This document shows positions 46,554 to 55,199 of a stretch of DNA of 64,000 bases, in pieces. The DNA lies in IMG/VR virus record IMGVR_UViG_3300005529_000026, positions 1 to 64,000 of that record; one strand, given 5' to 3'. A program made the translations under genes and the position numbers. The stretch is from a virus. How positions within the stretch are numbered: the stretch's first letter is position 1; each line of letters starts with the position of its first letter. The notes below the pieces were generated by a model. That model searched no databases, had not been told where the DNA came from, and saw only the letters and a list, made by a program, of their open reading frames with translations.

Positions 46554-47382
46554 AGTATGCAATCGTCTCCGCGATGCCTTTTTCCAGCGGAATAAACTTG
46601 AACTCGCCCAGCGGTGCCAGTGTTCTAGGGTCACCTAGGACTGTGGATTTAGGAGGCTCTCCTTGGCGCATCGGAACGTGCTTGATGCGGCCTTTGCCAA
46701 CCTGACGGATAACTTCTTCGGCAATCTGCTGCACGGTAGTGACGCGCCCGGTGCCAGCCTCGAACACGCGGTGATAAATGCCGTGCTCTGTTAGCAGCGC
46801 ACGAGTCAAAACCTCAGCAACATCACGGACGTGAATCATGTCCATAACCTGTGAACCATCTCCGTAGATGGTGATTTCTTCGTTGCGCAGAGCCGGAAGA
46901 ATGAGATTCGGCATAATCTTGCGAACCGGCTCTGACTTCTGCCCCGGCCCGTAGGCGTTCAGCGCACGCACGACAGCAATTTTGGTGCCGCGCTCGCGGT
47001 TGAACATGAACGCGAACCGCTCAGCCGTGGTCTTGGTAATGCTGTAGGTATTGTTCATCCAATGGTTGCCCACTGCGATGTATACGGCTTTCTTGCCGTA
47101 ATGCTCAACCGCCTTGAAAACATTCAGCCCACCAAGAATGTTTGTCTCGACAGCAGGCTGCGGCTCCTTGATGGTCTCGGAGGTTCCTAGAACCCCGGCT
47201 AGATGAATCACGCCTTCCGTGATGGCGACCGCTTCAGAAACTGCCGTGTAGTCCCGCGTGTCGCCTAGAAAGTCTGTGGGCATCCGATGGTCGAACGAAA
47301 TCGGAATGTGGCCCTGTTGCCGGAGGTTTGCCATGACGTGCTGACCAATAAAGCCAGCGCCGCCCGTTACTAAAATTCTCAT
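46540..47382 (-). CDS. NAD-dependent nucleotide-sugar epimerase/dehydratase
   Basis: 280 residues, extended short-chain dehydrogenase fold. Rossmann motif RILVTGGAGFIGQHV (residues 2-16), catalytic YSITK (Tyr-x-x-x-Lys, about residue 112-116), and RALNAYGPGQ as the substrate-binding region. Related to UDP-glucose 4-epimerases and dTDP-glucose dehydratases. It would prepare an activated sugar for the two glycosyltransferases encoded next to it. Overlaps both neighbours, indicating one operon. Confidence 0.9.
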   Translation of the reverse strand: MRILVTGGAGFIGQHVMANLRQQGHIPISFDHRMPTDFLGDTRDYTAVSEAVAITEGVIHLAGVLGTSETIKEPQPAVETNILGGLNVFKAVEHYGKKAVYIAVGNHWMNNTYSITKTTAERFAFMFNRERGTKIAVVRALNAYGPGQKSEPVRKIMPNLILPALRNEEITIYGDGSQVMDMIHVRDVAEVLTRALLTEHGIYHRVFEAGTGRVTTVQQIAEEVIRQVGKGRIKHVPMRQGEPPKSTVLGDPRTLAPLGEFKFIPLEKGIAETIAYYAGK

Positions 47383-47666
47383 TCAGTAGTTTCCTGTTGC
47401 TCGGCTAACTCTTGCTCGTAGAAATCGAGATTGACTAGCTCTCTTGCGCTGTAAGACGTTTTCAAGGCTTCGAGAGCACTCTTTAACAAACCTGCCGCAT
47501 ACCAGTTACGGGTTTTTGTGGCTAGCGTTAAAGAGCGCTCCCAACCGTTCATTAGTTCCATGAAGAACTCAGCGCGAGTAAGTCTTTCTTGCGGGTCGTG
47601 CAGTTGAAACAGCGGCTCACGGTTAGCCTCTCGCTCGGCTTTCGCAATGCGTTCTTCGTTGGTCAT
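47379..47666 (-). CDS. Hypothetical helical protein
   Basis: 95 residues, all helical, charged (EERIAKAEREANREPLFQLH, then SARELVNLDFYEQELAEQQE). Overlaps both neighbours by four bases. No domain recognised; could be an adaptor or small regulator within the operon. Confidence 0.6.
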   Translation of the reverse strand: MTNEERIAKAEREANREPLFQLHDPQERLTRAEFFMELMNGWERSLTLATKTRNWYAAGLLKSALEALKTSYSARELVNLDFYEQELAEQQETTE

Positions 47667-47866
47667 TGCACCTTCATAACGGCGTTGACCTTTGCGACTG
47701 CCACGGCCTTGGGGTTGTCTTTCAGGTGCATGCGAACAAAGCGCGTGCCGACCGCCATTACGATGTAAAGCAGGCCATCATCTAGACACTTAACTGTGTC
47801 TCCCGGCGCTGGCTTCAGTGCATGACGGTCTGCGTTTTGCTCAATAACTCTGACTCGAAAAGACAT
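47663..47866 (-). CDS. Small KOW/SH3-like protein
   Basis: 67 residues from ATG 47866 (CAGGG upstream). KPAPGDTVKCLDDGLLYIVM is the kind of beta-barrel start seen in KOW or SH3-like domains (GDxVxxxDDGxxYxV), followed by strands FVRMHLKDNPKAVAVAKVNA. Begins within the end of the glucosaminidase gene. Function unknown. Confidence 0.55.
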   Translation of the reverse strand: MSFRVRVIEQNADRHALKPAPGDTVKCLDDGLLYIVMAVGTRFVRMHLKDNPKAVAVAKVNAVMKVQ

Positions 47867-48308
47867 TGCCGTGTGCCCTGTAAATTTGCAGTACCTTCTC
47901 GGCTCGCTGCGGGTCTGTTGACCAATGCTTCGAGACTTCACGCACGAATTCCTCGCCCGATGTGGCGACGAGGGCTTCACCGTAGATGCTCGGAAGACGA
48001 TTGAGCGTGTTCATGCGCTCACGAAAAGCTGTAAGCCAGTCGGGGTACTTCGGCCACAGCGCGTTCTGCGTCACCCACTGACCATGCAGATATTCCTTGG
48101 TTGGCATGTTGATGAGCGGATACGGATTAGGCCCGCGTGTTGCCGCTTTCAACCCGAACAGGTTGTTGCAAAGAACGGCTAGCTTGGACGTTCCCCACGC
48201 CGATTCGAGGGCGGCTTCGCACGCCGCGTGAGCAGGGAAGATGTGCCCCGATGCTTGCGCTGCGGAAAAGGCTTTATTCAGAAAAGCATCTAGCTCTTGT
48301 CTGCTCAT
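47841..48308 (-). CDS. Glucosaminidase-type endolysin
   Basis: 155 residues from ATG 48308 (overlaps preceding TAA). The FlgJ/LytG-type glucosaminidase domain is evident: PAHAACEAALESAWGTSKLA with the catalytic Glu, then CNNLFGLKAATRG, NMPTKEYLHGQW and PDWLTAFRERM. It cuts the glycan strand of peptidoglycan. No signal peptide, so release would need a holin (candidates at 40356 or 11056). The only clear endolysin in the window besides the RlpA-like protein. Confidence 0.9.
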   Translation of the reverse strand: MSRQELDAFLNKAFSAAQASGHIFPAHAACEAALESAWGTSKLAVLCNNLFGLKAATRGPNPYPLINMPTKEYLHGQWVTQNALWPKYPDWLTAFRERMNTLNRLPSIYGEALVATSGEEFVREVSKHWSTDPQRAEKVLQIYRAHGNVFSSQSY

Positions 48309-48574
48309 TAGAAGTTGTAGGCTTCCCCGTTTTTGCCCTTCCACTCAAGGTGGTTCCAGCCAGCCGGAATGTAGTGACTGACGCCGTTCGCATCAATGAT
48401 GCGGTGCGAATCTCCGTTAAGTTTGCGTTTTACGTTCAGCTTTAAGGGGTCGTAAATCGTGACCGCGCTACCGTCGGGGAAGTGATAAGTGCGGTAAGAT
48501 TCGTTGGAGATGTCGGCAAACTCCAACGCGATTGGATTGCCTTTATTGGTGGAAACTTCTTTAGTTACGTCCAT
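48308..48574 (-). CDS. Hypothetical protein upstream of endolysin
   Basis: 88 residues, beta-rich (YRTYHFPDGSAVTIYDPLKL, then SHRIIDANGVSHYIPAGWNH). Coupled to the endolysin (TAATG). ATG 48574 with AAGGAA upstream. The HFPDGS and IPAGW motifs are frequent in small phage proteins of unknown role. Confidence 0.65.
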   Translation of the reverse strand: MDVTKEVSTNKGNPIALEFADISNESYRTYHFPDGSAVTIYDPLKLNVKRKLNGDSHRIIDANGVSHYIPAGWNHLEWKGKNGEAYNF

Positions 48575-48583
48575 GTTCCTTCC

Positions 48584-48952
48584 TTACTTTTTCTGATTTT
48601 CTCTGTCCCTGCACACTGTGCAGAGATAACGCCGGTACAGAGGGTCAGGTTCAAACGTCTCAATGTGTTCAGCAGCACGAGTGCATTTCCAATCGCACCC
48701 GGACTGGCACAGCAGTGATTCCCCAGCGCTGCTTAGCTTCGTTTTGTCCTCACCAGACAAAGGCTCAATCACGAACTCTGCTTTTCGTGCCTTGATGCTC
48801 AGGAGCCGAACTTGAAACGCCAGCAGGCGTTCGTGCAGCGTGAGTCGGCGCTTCCTTAGCTCTGGCGTCTTCGTCTCGGCCACAGGCTGCGCAGCGGCTA
48901 GGTCTGTGGGCATAGAGTTGAGTGTTTCGTTGACGGCTGAAGTGATGTCCAT
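48584..48952 (-). CDS. Hypothetical protein with Cys cluster
   Basis: 122 residues. A helical N-terminal half (LTLHERLLAFQVRLLSIKAR) is followed by LLCQSGCDWKCTRAAEH and RRYLCTVCRDRENQK, which could bind one or two zinc ions. ATG 48952 overlaps the stop of the upstream membrane gene. No family recognised. Confidence 0.65.
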   Translation of the reverse strand: MDITSAVNETLNSMPTDLAAAQPVAETKTPELRKRRLTLHERLLAFQVRLLSIKARKAEFVIEPLSGEDKTKLSSAGESLLCQSGCDWKCTRAAEHIETFEPDPLYRRYLCTVCRDRENQKK

Positions 48953-49197
48953 TAAATCCTCATGCCCTGCCCCGGCATCGGGGGTGGCATTTCTCTGAGG
49001 TTGATTTTCGGCAGGTCTACAGGCCGATATCGCATGGTCTGAAGTTGTTCAGATGTTGCCCCGCCTAGAAGCTCGTCATCGCCGTAGGGAGATGGGGCAC
49101 TCAGCGAGTACCCCATTTCCTCAAACGTAGGACGCTGCCCTAGATACCGCGCAGCGAAAGCGATGACAGCGGCGAGTAGCAGTACCGCTATCAGCAT
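48952..49197 (-). CDS. Small membrane-anchored protein
   Basis: 81 residues with one N-terminal hydrophobic segment (LIAVLLLAAVIAFAARYLGQ) and a Pro/Met-rich soluble tail (PPPMPGQGMRI). Could be a membrane anchor or signal-anchor protein. AAGGAG lies seven bases before the ATG. Confidence 0.65.
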   Translation of the reverse strand: MLIAVLLLAAVIAFAARYLGQRPTFEEMGYSLSAPSPYGDDELLGGATSEQLQTMRYRPVDLPKINLREMPPPMPGQGMRI

Positions 49198-49206
49198 TTG
49201 TTCTCC

Positions 49207-49362
49207 TTAGCGGCCAGCCAGCGCGAGGAACACGAGCATCAGCACTGCTCCGATGGCGAGGCCGATGTACGTCCACTTGCTGCTTTTCTTGCCGCTGAAA
49301 CGAACCGTGGGTTCGCTCTTTTCCTGTTCGCCCGTTACGGGCGGATTAGTATTCACTTCCAT
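49207..49362 (-). CDS. Very small tail-anchored membrane protein
   Basis: 51 residues from ATG 49362 (AGGAG upstream). Polar N terminus (EVNTNPPVTGEQEKSEPTVR) and a C-terminal membrane span (TYIGLAIGAVLMLVFLALAG). Begins 24 bases after the RNR stop. Unknown role. Confidence 0.6.
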   Translation of the reverse strand: MEVNTNPPVTGEQEKSEPTVRFSGKKSSKWTYIGLAIGAVLMLVFLALAGR

Positions 49363-49385
49363 ACAATTTGTTCTCCTGTCTACAG

Positions 49386-51251
49386 CTATCGAATCGGGCA
49401 GACGCCGCCAGCGCACTCAGTGTCTTCTAGCATTTCGCCGTCACCGATTTCGTCCATGTTGATGGGTTTGACCTTGGCCGACAATTTTTCGTATTGCTCG
49501 GCTGTGATGGCTTCTTTCGGAGCCTGCTTGAAACCGTGCTCGCTATGACACAAGAAGCTAATCGTCTTGATGTGCTGAAGATTATCCTCAAGCCACTCTT
49601 TCAGCTTGGCGATGTCTTCTTTCTTGTAGTACACCGTGACGCTCACGGACTGGTCTGCCCAATATCGCTGCGCCATTTTCAAAACGTCTAGCTGCTTCCA
49701 AGTGTCCCAATCTTCATCCGCGACCGGATAACCTTCAGGAGCCTTCACGTAGAAATCAACGACAAGCGTTTGCGGGTCAATTGAGCCGTCGAATTTCAGA
49801 ACCGGCTCGATGTGATGTCCGGCAGCCTTCAACAAAGGAATGAGCGGGTCGTTTGATGCGAACCGCACACGCTGGATGAAGTGGCGGCTGTACGCGGCAT
49901 GAATGCCCTCGTACCCGTCGCAGTCCAGCACCTTCGACATCGTGCCTGAAGGCTTCACGACCGTAGTGCGAACGCTCCTAGGAACGCCTAGCTCTTTCGA
50001 GTACCTCTCATCCTCGTCCTGAATTGCTGCATACGCCTTGTCGAGCGACACAGGATTGAAAAGGGGAGACGCTAGACAGCCTGTGATTCCCACACCAACA
50101 CGCCGGTTGCGCTTAATGACCTCATCACTGACCTCGTGGTGATATTTCTCCATCGTCACACGCTTGCCATAACGAAACCATAGACGCGAGGATTCAATGA
50201 ATTCAGCCTCGCTCTCCATGTTGCACAGAGCTTGTTCGAGAAGGTTGCACGGCTCGCCGTTTTCTAGTGTTGCCTCGGCACAAGGGTTCACACCGATGGC
50301 CGTATCCTTCTTGATTTCTCCCATGCGCCCGAACTTCTGGATGTTTGTGAGATTGACGATGCCGAACGGCTCGCCCTGCTCGTACGTTTTCCAGAACAGC
50401 GGATGCAGGTCTTCCACGTCATCGCAGACGACGCTGTAATTAGCGCAGCTACGATGTGTCGGGATTGTGTCCAAATCCCAGCGCTTAGCTTTCAGGTATT
50501 CCTTGTCCCAGCAGTCACCAATGATGATGATGGCGCTGCGGCGGACGTTTCCAGCCACAACCATTTCTCCTGTGGCTGTCAGAATGTCGGCTGCGTCAAT
50601 CGGGCGTAATTGCTTTCCCGCTCGTGCTCCTAGAATTTTGCTAAGGTTCTCGATGAACCGGATGAGCGGCAGCGGCCCTGAAGCCACACCGCCGAATCCC
50701 TTGATTGGCTCGCCGTAACCGCGCAAGCAAATCGTTGAGTAGCTGAAAGATTTGCCAGTGACAAAATAAGATTCCAACACTCGGCGGGTAAGTTCGCACC
50801 AACCCTCACGACTGTCAGGAACGATGAAGTCGGCATCCTTGGTCGCTTTGTGAACGACCGTAACACCCTTCTTTACTCGCGGCAGTTGTCTGACGAACTC
50901 ATGCTGCACACTCAAGCCAACGCCGCCGCCCAGCATCAGCAAATCCTGTGCAATTACGAAGTGCTCCCACTCGGCAGCAGTCAAAAACCAACAGTTGCAC
51001 AGAGCAGCGCCTCCGATTCGCTCATGCGCTGGTGCCCCGCTGAACCAGAAACCACGCCCAGCCGGGCCGGATTTGCGCTCTTTGGCGAACTTTAGAAGCG
51101 CCTTGACTTCTGCTTCGGGTACACTGTGGCCGCGCACGTTACCCCTCACGGCCCGTTCGACGGTAGCGTTCCAGTCTTCTAGAGCGCCTGTGTCTTTCCT
51201 TGCGTATGTTCGTCTGTGAATAATTGCAGCCAGATTAGACCAAGGTTTCAC
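49386..51251 (-). CDS. Adenosylcobalamin-dependent ribonucleotide reductase (class II)
   Basis: 621 residues. Radical site and substrate-site elements are present: GGAALCNCWFL (N-terminal active-site Cys, about 85), INPCAEATL-type motif GVNPCAEATLENGE (about 320; NxCxE), VVKPSGTMSKVLDCDGYEGI and the C-terminal redox pair ECAGGVCPIR. Length and layout resemble the monomeric RTPR type. It reduces ribonucleotides to deoxyribonucleotides and needs coenzyme B12 from the host. Core of the phage dNTP pathway. Confidence 0.93.
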   Translation of the reverse strand: MKPWSNLAAIIHRRTYARKDTGALEDWNATVERAVRGNVRGHSVPEAEVKALLKFAKERKSGPAGRGFWFSGAPAHERIGGAALCNCWFLTAAEWEHFVIAQDLLMLGGGVGLSVQHEFVRQLPRVKKGVTVVHKATKDADFIVPDSREGWCELTRRVLESYFVTGKSFSYSTICLRGYGEPIKGFGGVASGPLPLIRFIENLSKILGARAGKQLRPIDAADILTATGEMVVAGNVRRSAIIIIGDCWDKEYLKAKRWDLDTIPTHRSCANYSVVCDDVEDLHPLFWKTYEQGEPFGIVNLTNIQKFGRMGEIKKDTAIGVNPCAEATLENGEPCNLLEQALCNMESEAEFIESSRLWFRYGKRVTMEKYHHEVSDEVIKRNRRVGVGITGCLASPLFNPVSLDKAYAAIQDEDERYSKELGVPRSVRTTVVKPSGTMSKVLDCDGYEGIHAAYSRHFIQRVRFASNDPLIPLLKAAGHHIEPVLKFDGSIDPQTLVVDFYVKAPEGYPVADEDWDTWKQLDVLKMAQRYWADQSVSVTVYYKKEDIAKLKEWLEDNLQHIKTISFLCHSEHGFKQAPKEAITAEQYEKLSAKVKPINMDEIGDGEMLEDTECAGGVCPIR

Positions 51252-51445
51252 TAGAATCTAACCGGCTCCGGCTTATGGACTTTCTTGATGTTCTTCATTT
51301 CTGTGACTAGGCCGCAACCGGGGTCGGGAAGGATAAGTGTCATGTCCTTCGTTTTCCTGCTCACGATGCCATAGCCTGTGTTGCCTTTTTGGTCGGTGAA
51401 CGAAACGCGGTCACCTTCCTTCAAAACTTCTAGCTGCTCAGCCAC
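51251..51445 (-). CDS. Small Tudor/KOW-like protein
   Basis: 64 residues: [20 protein letters not shown] then [20 protein letters not shown], a five-strand small barrel with the GDxVxF start of KOW or Tudor-like domains. Overlaps both neighbours (RecA upstream). Could bind RNA or proline-rich peptides; unproven. Confidence 0.6.
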   Translation of the reverse strand: MAEQLEVLKEGDRVSFTDQKGNTGYGIVSRKTKDMTLILPDPGCGLVTEMKNIKKVHKPEPVRF

Positions 51446-52448
51446 GCTTTGCCAGTACCTCTTTCAGAATTTTCTGATAGAGAGCGGCATCCTCCAATGC
51501 TGCTGCTGCGTTAAGCCTGCCCTGCCCTAGGCGTTCGCCTTTGTAGCTGAACCAAGCGCCCGACTTCTCGACAATCTCATACTTCACTGCGTTGTCAATC
51601 AAGTCAGCCTTCGGCTCGAAGCCAAGACCAAACATCAGGTCAATCTCTGCTTCTTGAAACGGTGGGGAGACTTTGTTCTTCGCGCCCTTAACCTTCACGC
51701 GATTGCCCACAATCAGGTCGCCTTCCTTGACCTGCGCGATGCGGCGCACATCTAGACGTACGCTGGAATAGAACCGCAGCGCTCGTCCCCCTGTGGTGGT
51801 TTCAGGGCTGCCAAACATTACGCCGATTTTTTCTCGAATCTGGTTGATGAAGATGAGACAGGTGTTGCTTTTCGCCACTACACCAGTCAGCTTGCGCATG
51901 GCCTGCGACATCAAGCGGGCTTGCAAGCCCACGTTGCTGTCGCCCATCTCACCCTCTAGCTCTGCTCTAGGCACCAGTGCGGCCACGGAGTCCACTACCA
52001 GCAACCCCACTGAACCGGAGCGCACGAGGATTTCAGCAATTTCAAGCGCCTGCTCGCCGCAGTCGGGCTGCGACACGAGGAGCTTGTTCATGTCTACGCC
52101 CAGTTTTGTGGCGTAGTTCGGGTCTAGCGCATGCTCCGCGTCAATGAACGCGGCCTGCTCGCCCGCAGACTGTGCAGAGGCGATGGTTTGTAGCGCCATC
52201 GTCGTCTTGCCGCCTGCCTCCGGCCCGTAGATTTCGTTGATGCGCCCCTTCGGAAAGCCGCCGATGCCCAGCACGTCATAATCAACGCTAAACACGCCGG
52301 TAGGGATGTGTGGCATCTGCACGCCGACACGCTTTCCCATGTTGAAGATGGCACCCTTGCCAAAGTCCTTGTCAATCTGCGCTAGGGCCATATCTAGCGC
52401 TTTTTCCTTGTCCTTCGGAAACGAAGGCGCTTCCTGCTCAATTGCCAT
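51438..52448 (-). CDS. recA: RecA recombinase
   Basis: 336 residues, bacterial-type RecA. Walker [16 protein letters not shown] (about 73-87), Walker [21 protein letters not shown] (about 147-166), loop L1 [20 protein letters not shown] and L2 [21 protein letters not shown] shorter acidic C terminus than E. coli RecA. It pairs homologous DNA using ATP; with EndoVII and SF2 helicase it forms the recombination set. Overlaps the small genes on both sides. Confidence 0.95.
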   Translation of the reverse strand: MAIEQEAPSFPKDKEKALDMALAQIDKDFGKGAIFNMGKRVGVQMPHIPTGVFSVDYDVLGIGGFPKGRINEIYGPEAGGKTTMALQTIASAQSAGEQAAFIDAEHALDPNYATKLGVDMNKLLVSQPDCGEQALEIAEILVRSGSVGLLVVDSVAALVPRAELEGEMGDSNVGLQARLMSQAMRKLTGVVAKSNTCLIFINQIREKIGVMFGSPETTTGGRALRFYSSVRLDVRRIAQVKEGDLIVGNRVKVKGAKNKVSPPFQEAEIDLMFGLGFEPKADLIDNAVKYEIVEKSGAWFSYKGERLGQGRLNAAAALEDAALYQKILKEVLAKRG

Positions 52449-52692
52449 TTACTTGTTCGTAGGTCTGCTCGAAAATGTCGGGCTTGCAGGGATAGAAATG
52501 CTTTCCGTCCGGCTCACCGATTACCCAATCTCCATCTGCTAGATAAGACCTCTGCTCGTGGATTGTGGTGACATACGGCCTCTCCGCCTCATCAAAGCGA
52601 ATAGCGTACAGAAGCCACGGCGAACAGAAGCCATTCACGCGATATTGCTCAGCCGTTACGACAACCGGCTTCTTGCGGAACTGCCTAGCCAT
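52438..52692 (-). CDS. PGDYG-type phage protein
   Basis: 84 residues from ATG 52692. [20 protein letters not shown], then [20 protein letters not shown] and IFEQTYE, the recognisable pattern of a very common small phage protein (PGDYG domain) of unknown function. Overlaps RecA by 11 bp. Confidence 0.8.
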   Translation of the reverse strand: MARQFRKKPVVVTAEQYRVNGFCSPWLLYAIRFDEAERPYVTTIHEQRSYLADGDWVIGEPDGKHFYPCKPDIFEQTYEQVNGN

Positions 52693-52936
52693 TCTGAGCC
52701 TGCTCAACGGGCGTCAGGTCAATGTAGAAGAACTGGCCCTTCTTCAGCGTCTCAATGACGGCGGGGTTATCCACGAACATCTTGAACTCGCCGCTCGGAG
52801 TGAACTGCGCGAAGCGCTGGTCTTCTGGAATGTTGGTGTCGTACATCGGACGGAGCACGATGGTGCGCCCGGTCGGGTGCCAGCTATGCTCGGTGATTTC
52901 CTGAACCTGAAACTTTGCTCGTACCGTGTTAACCAC
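52685..52936 (-). CDS. Hypothetical beta-rich protein
   Basis: 83 residues from GTG 52936 (AGGGAG eight bases upstream; preferred to a TTG at 52960). A compact beta domain (NTVRAKFQVQEITEHSWHPT, then GRTIVLRPMYDTNIPEDQRF, then GEFKMFVDNPAVIETLKKGQ). This pattern occurs in small phage proteins of unknown function. Overlaps both neighbours by eight bases. Confidence 0.7.
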   Translation of the reverse strand: MVNTVRAKFQVQEITEHSWHPTGRTIVLRPMYDTNIPEDQRFAQFTPSGEFKMFVDNPAVIETLKKGQFFYIDLTPVEQAQNG

Positions 52937-53360
52937 GAAGTGCTCCCTCGTTGTCTGCAATCATCATTGCGTAGTTGCCTGCGTCTGCGCACAGGTCGCG
53001 GATTAGCTCGGCTGACATACCGGCCTCTAGCGCGTTGACAATCATTGCTGCCTTCTGCGTCAGCTTGCCAGCCAGAAAGAACTTGCCATCATGCTTCCAG
53101 CCATTCTTTCCGGGCTGTCCGTCTACCTCATCGAGCCTCGATTGCATTTCTAGCGCAAAAGCGAACACCGACTCATCAACTTCTTCGCTTTTATCTGCCT
53201 GTTCGTCGTTAACATTCACGTTGATATCCACCTGAACGCGCTGAGGCTGCGGCGGAAATATTGTGAAGCTATTAGCGAATCCACCCACCACATTCGTATT
53301 GGGGTCTGAGATTGGCGGCAAAGGAGGAATCAAGCCACTTTGGGTGTTGCTGTCTGACAT
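52929..53360 (-). CDS. Hypothetical protein, related to common phage NYAMMIADN family
   Basis: 143 residues. N-terminal Pro-rich part, then DESVFAFALEMQSRLDEVDG with WKHDGKFFLAGKLTQKAAMI and DAGNYAMMIADNEGA. The latter helix recurs in phage proteins linked to nucleotide metabolism, but no enzyme family is claimed. ATG 53360; overlaps the downstream gene. Confidence 0.65.
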   Translation of the reverse strand: MSDSNTQSGLIPPLPPISDPNTNVVGGFANSFTIFPPQPQRVQVDINVNVNDEQADKSEEVDESVFAFALEMQSRLDEVDGQPGKNGWKHDGKFFLAGKLTQKAAMIVNALEAGMSAELIRDLCADAGNYAMMIADNEGALRG

Positions 53361-53572
53361 TCCTGCTCCTTGATGTAAAGTTCTAGAAACTTGAGGTATT
53401 TACTGCCTTGAACTTTGCTCACGACTTCTCTCCCCATCGTTTCTAGGGCCGCTCTCGCGGTCGTGTAGCGTGCAACTTGCACCGTGAAGAACTTGAACCA
53501 GCACGCTTTGCAATTGCACTTCGGAACTCTCAACGCCTGATAACGGCTATACGAACCGCACTGTTCTTGCAT
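53330..53572 (-). CDS. Small Cys-containing hypothetical protein
   Basis: 80 residues: YQALRVPKCNCKACWFKFFT (CxCxxC, possible zinc site), then a helical C terminus. The ATG overlaps the TAA of the upstream gene by one base; 31-bp overlap with the downstream gene. No family recognised. Confidence 0.6.
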   Translation of the reverse strand: MQEQCGSYSRYQALRVPKCNCKACWFKFFTVQVARYTTARAALETMGREVVSKVQGSKYLKFLELYIKEQECQTATPKVA

Positions 53573-53760
53573 TACCGATAAACTCCGGTTAACGCGAACT
53601 CCATGTCGGCTACTTCACCGACAGGTGTTACGAAATCATCAGCCGCCATGCCCTTGGCTTTCTCGTAGGCATCTTCGATGGACTTTGCCATCATCTCGAC
53701 GTAAATCGTTGCCTTTACTTCTGCTTGGATAAAGAACCTTTTCTGCTCTTGCTTTGCCAT
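53572..53760 (-). CDS. Small hypothetical protein
   Basis: 62 residues with a strand-helix pattern: KQEQKRFFIQAEVKATIYVE, then EDAYEKAKGMAADDFVTPVG. The layout (strand, helix, strand) is that of short single-domain ferredoxin-like proteins. Directly follows the 53761-54156 gene. Unknown function. Confidence 0.6.
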   Translation of the reverse strand: MAKQEQKRFFIQAEVKATIYVEMMAKSIEDAYEKAKGMAADDFVTPVGEVADMEFALTGVYR

Positions 53761-54156
53761 TTATCGCGTGTCCTTCGCTTTCATGTACCGTGCAAACGGG
53801 TAAACGTGACGCTGAATGAGCAGACGGCCCATCTTCTCTCGCACCCGGTTATACAAGTCCACGAACTTGTCGTCTTTCAGTTCCTCTTGCGTGGGGTTGC
53901 GCCCGGTTGCAATGTCTGCAAAAAACGCGAACTCCGTTCCATTCAGCGCGACTTTCGCGCACACTTCCACATCCGCAAGGAAATCAACTAAAGTGGGTTT
54001 CACCACGCCAATTGCGTGACTTCCCCCTGTTCCTTCTAGCGCCCTCTCGTAGTTGATGGCTTGGTGACTTCCCGCTGTCCAGCGAGCTTCAACATACGTT
54101 GCCATCACTTCATCGAAAACTGAGCGCCAATAGAAGCGCTTACTGCCCTTAAGCAT
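53761..54156 (-). CDS. Hypothetical alpha/beta protein
   Basis: 131 residues, mostly helical with AINYERALEGTGGSHAIGVV and TEFAFFADIATGRNPTQEEL; basic C terminus. Overlaps the EndoVII gene by eight bases. No known family; its place in the nucleotide and DNA metabolism operon suggests an intracellular role. Confidence 0.6.
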   Translation of the reverse strand: MLKGSKRFYWRSVFDEVMATYVEARWTAGSHQAINYERALEGTGGSHAIGVVKPTLVDFLADVEVCAKVALNGTEFAFFADIATGRNPTQEELKDDKFVDLYNRVREKMGRLLIQRHVYPFARYMKAKDTR

Positions 54157-54571
54157 TACGTGTTACTTTCGTTTCCCGTTTTTGAGGCTGCTTGGTGCCG
54201 TGTGGCCCATATCGCCTGTTTTTTGCTTTCCGTGTTACTCGTCCAACAACCCCGTAAACGTTCTCTCCCAAAGCCGCTGTCACCGTAGGATTTTCTAGGT
54301 AATCAGCCGCCCGTCGTAGCAACGCGGGGTTGTCTTTGAACGCTTCGAGCGCTCGGTTAATCTTCCAGTCAATGAAGCCGCGCACTAGCCCGGTCGCATG
54401 GTCATGGTCAACGACCAATCGCTTTGAGGGCTTTCCAGTTATGGCGCACACGCCTTTTTGGAACTTTAGAACTGCGTCATATTCCTCTGCTGTGATGTTG
54501 AACAGGAGCTTTAGACGCTGTGACCGCTTTCGCTCCGCTGCACTCTGCGAAGCCTTAGCCACTTTTGTCAA
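54149..54571 (-). CDS. Recombination endonuclease VII-like HNH protein
   Basis: 140 residues. KLLFNITAEEYDAVLKFQKG then KRLVVDHDHATGLVRGFIDW gives the Endonuclease VII family signature (DHDHxTG with the conserved helix KINRALEAFKDNP). The classical N-terminal CxxC is reduced to a single Cys (VCAITG). It resolves branched DNA (Holliday junctions) before packaging. Basic tail (KAKNRRYGPHGTKQPQKRET). Confidence 0.85.
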   Translation of the reverse strand: MTKVAKASQSAAERKRSQRLKLLFNITAEEYDAVLKFQKGVCAITGKPSKRLVVDHDHATGLVRGFIDWKINRALEAFKDNPALLRRAADYLENPTVTAALGENVYGVVGRVTRKAKNRRYGPHGTKQPQKRETKVTRNA

Positions 54572-54810
54572 CGATGAATGTCCACTACACGCCCTTGGTC
54601 GTCCAAGCGTAGGCCGTGCTTCGCTGCAAATTCTTCATCTGGTGCCCATCGCGCCACACTGCCGTCCGCATAAATAGTGACTAGAATGGTTTTCTTACCA
54701 GCCGTGTCCTTAGCAACGACATGAACGCCTTCTGGTGTGTGGGTGTTCCTTTCCAGATAAAGAAGAACTTCGTCAGTGTCCGGCAATACATCAACAAATC
54801 TCATGCTCAT
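54568..54810 (-). CDS. Hypothetical small beta-rich protein
   Basis: 80 residues, strand-rich (DTDEVLLYLERNTHTPEGVH, then KKTILVTIYADGSVARWAPD). Overlaps both neighbours by four bases. A short domain of unknown function, probably co-expressed with the EndoVII gene. Confidence 0.6.
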   Translation of the reverse strand: MSMRFVDVLPDTDEVLLYLERNTHTPEGVHVVAKDTAGKKTILVTIYADGSVARWAPDEEFAAKHGLRLDDQGRVVDIHR

Positions 54811-55070
54811 TCCGGTTCAACCTCTTTCAGAAAACCATCCACAACGAACACGGCGTACTTGATTACACCGCCGTGCCATACTCCGAAAAGAACCGCAGGT
54901 ACGCGCTTAGAGCGATAGTTCTTCTGCATGAACTCACGTAGCTCCTCAATGCCTTGCCGATGTTGTTCCCACACCGTTGCGCGGTTCTTCTCGCAAATTT
55001 CTACTCCGTCAATCACTTCTCCGAAGACACCTGTACGGATGCCTTGTTGGTCGGCCCATGATTTGCGCAC
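54807..55070 (-). CDS. Hypothetical protein, first gene after an internal promoter
   Basis: 87 residues from GTG 55070 (AGGG seven bases upstream; the longer TTG start has no ribosome site). RKSWADQQGIRTGVFGEVID, then EELREFMQKNYRSKRVPAVL and VWHGGVIKYAVFVVDGFLKE. First gene downstream of the promoter at 55200-55228 and its hairpin. No family recognised. Confidence 0.6.
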   Translation of the reverse strand: MRKSWADQQGIRTGVFGEVIDGVEICEKNRATVWEQHRQGIEELREFMQKNYRSKRVPAVLFGVWHGGVIKYAVFVVDGFLKEVEPE

Positions 55071-55116
55071 ACTTGTCCCTTGAAGGCCCGTCAGCAATGA
55101 GGGCGATTTGAAAGAA

Positions 55117-55143
55117 GGGGCGCTTCCGCCAAGAAAGCGCCCC
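55117..55143 (-). terminator. Promoter-proximal terminator-like hairpin (minus strand)
   Basis: GGGGCGCTT-tcttggcgg-AAGCGCCCC on the minus strand, 9-bp perfect stem, followed by TTCTTTC. It lies about 50 nt after the predicted start of the 55200-55228 promoter, so it may attenuate the downstream operon. On the plus strand only GTTTT follows. Confidence 0.65.
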
Positions 55144-55199
55144 GTTTTGGCAGGGGACTACTGATGTCCCGCACTCATAGTCAGTTCAATCGTATCTTT

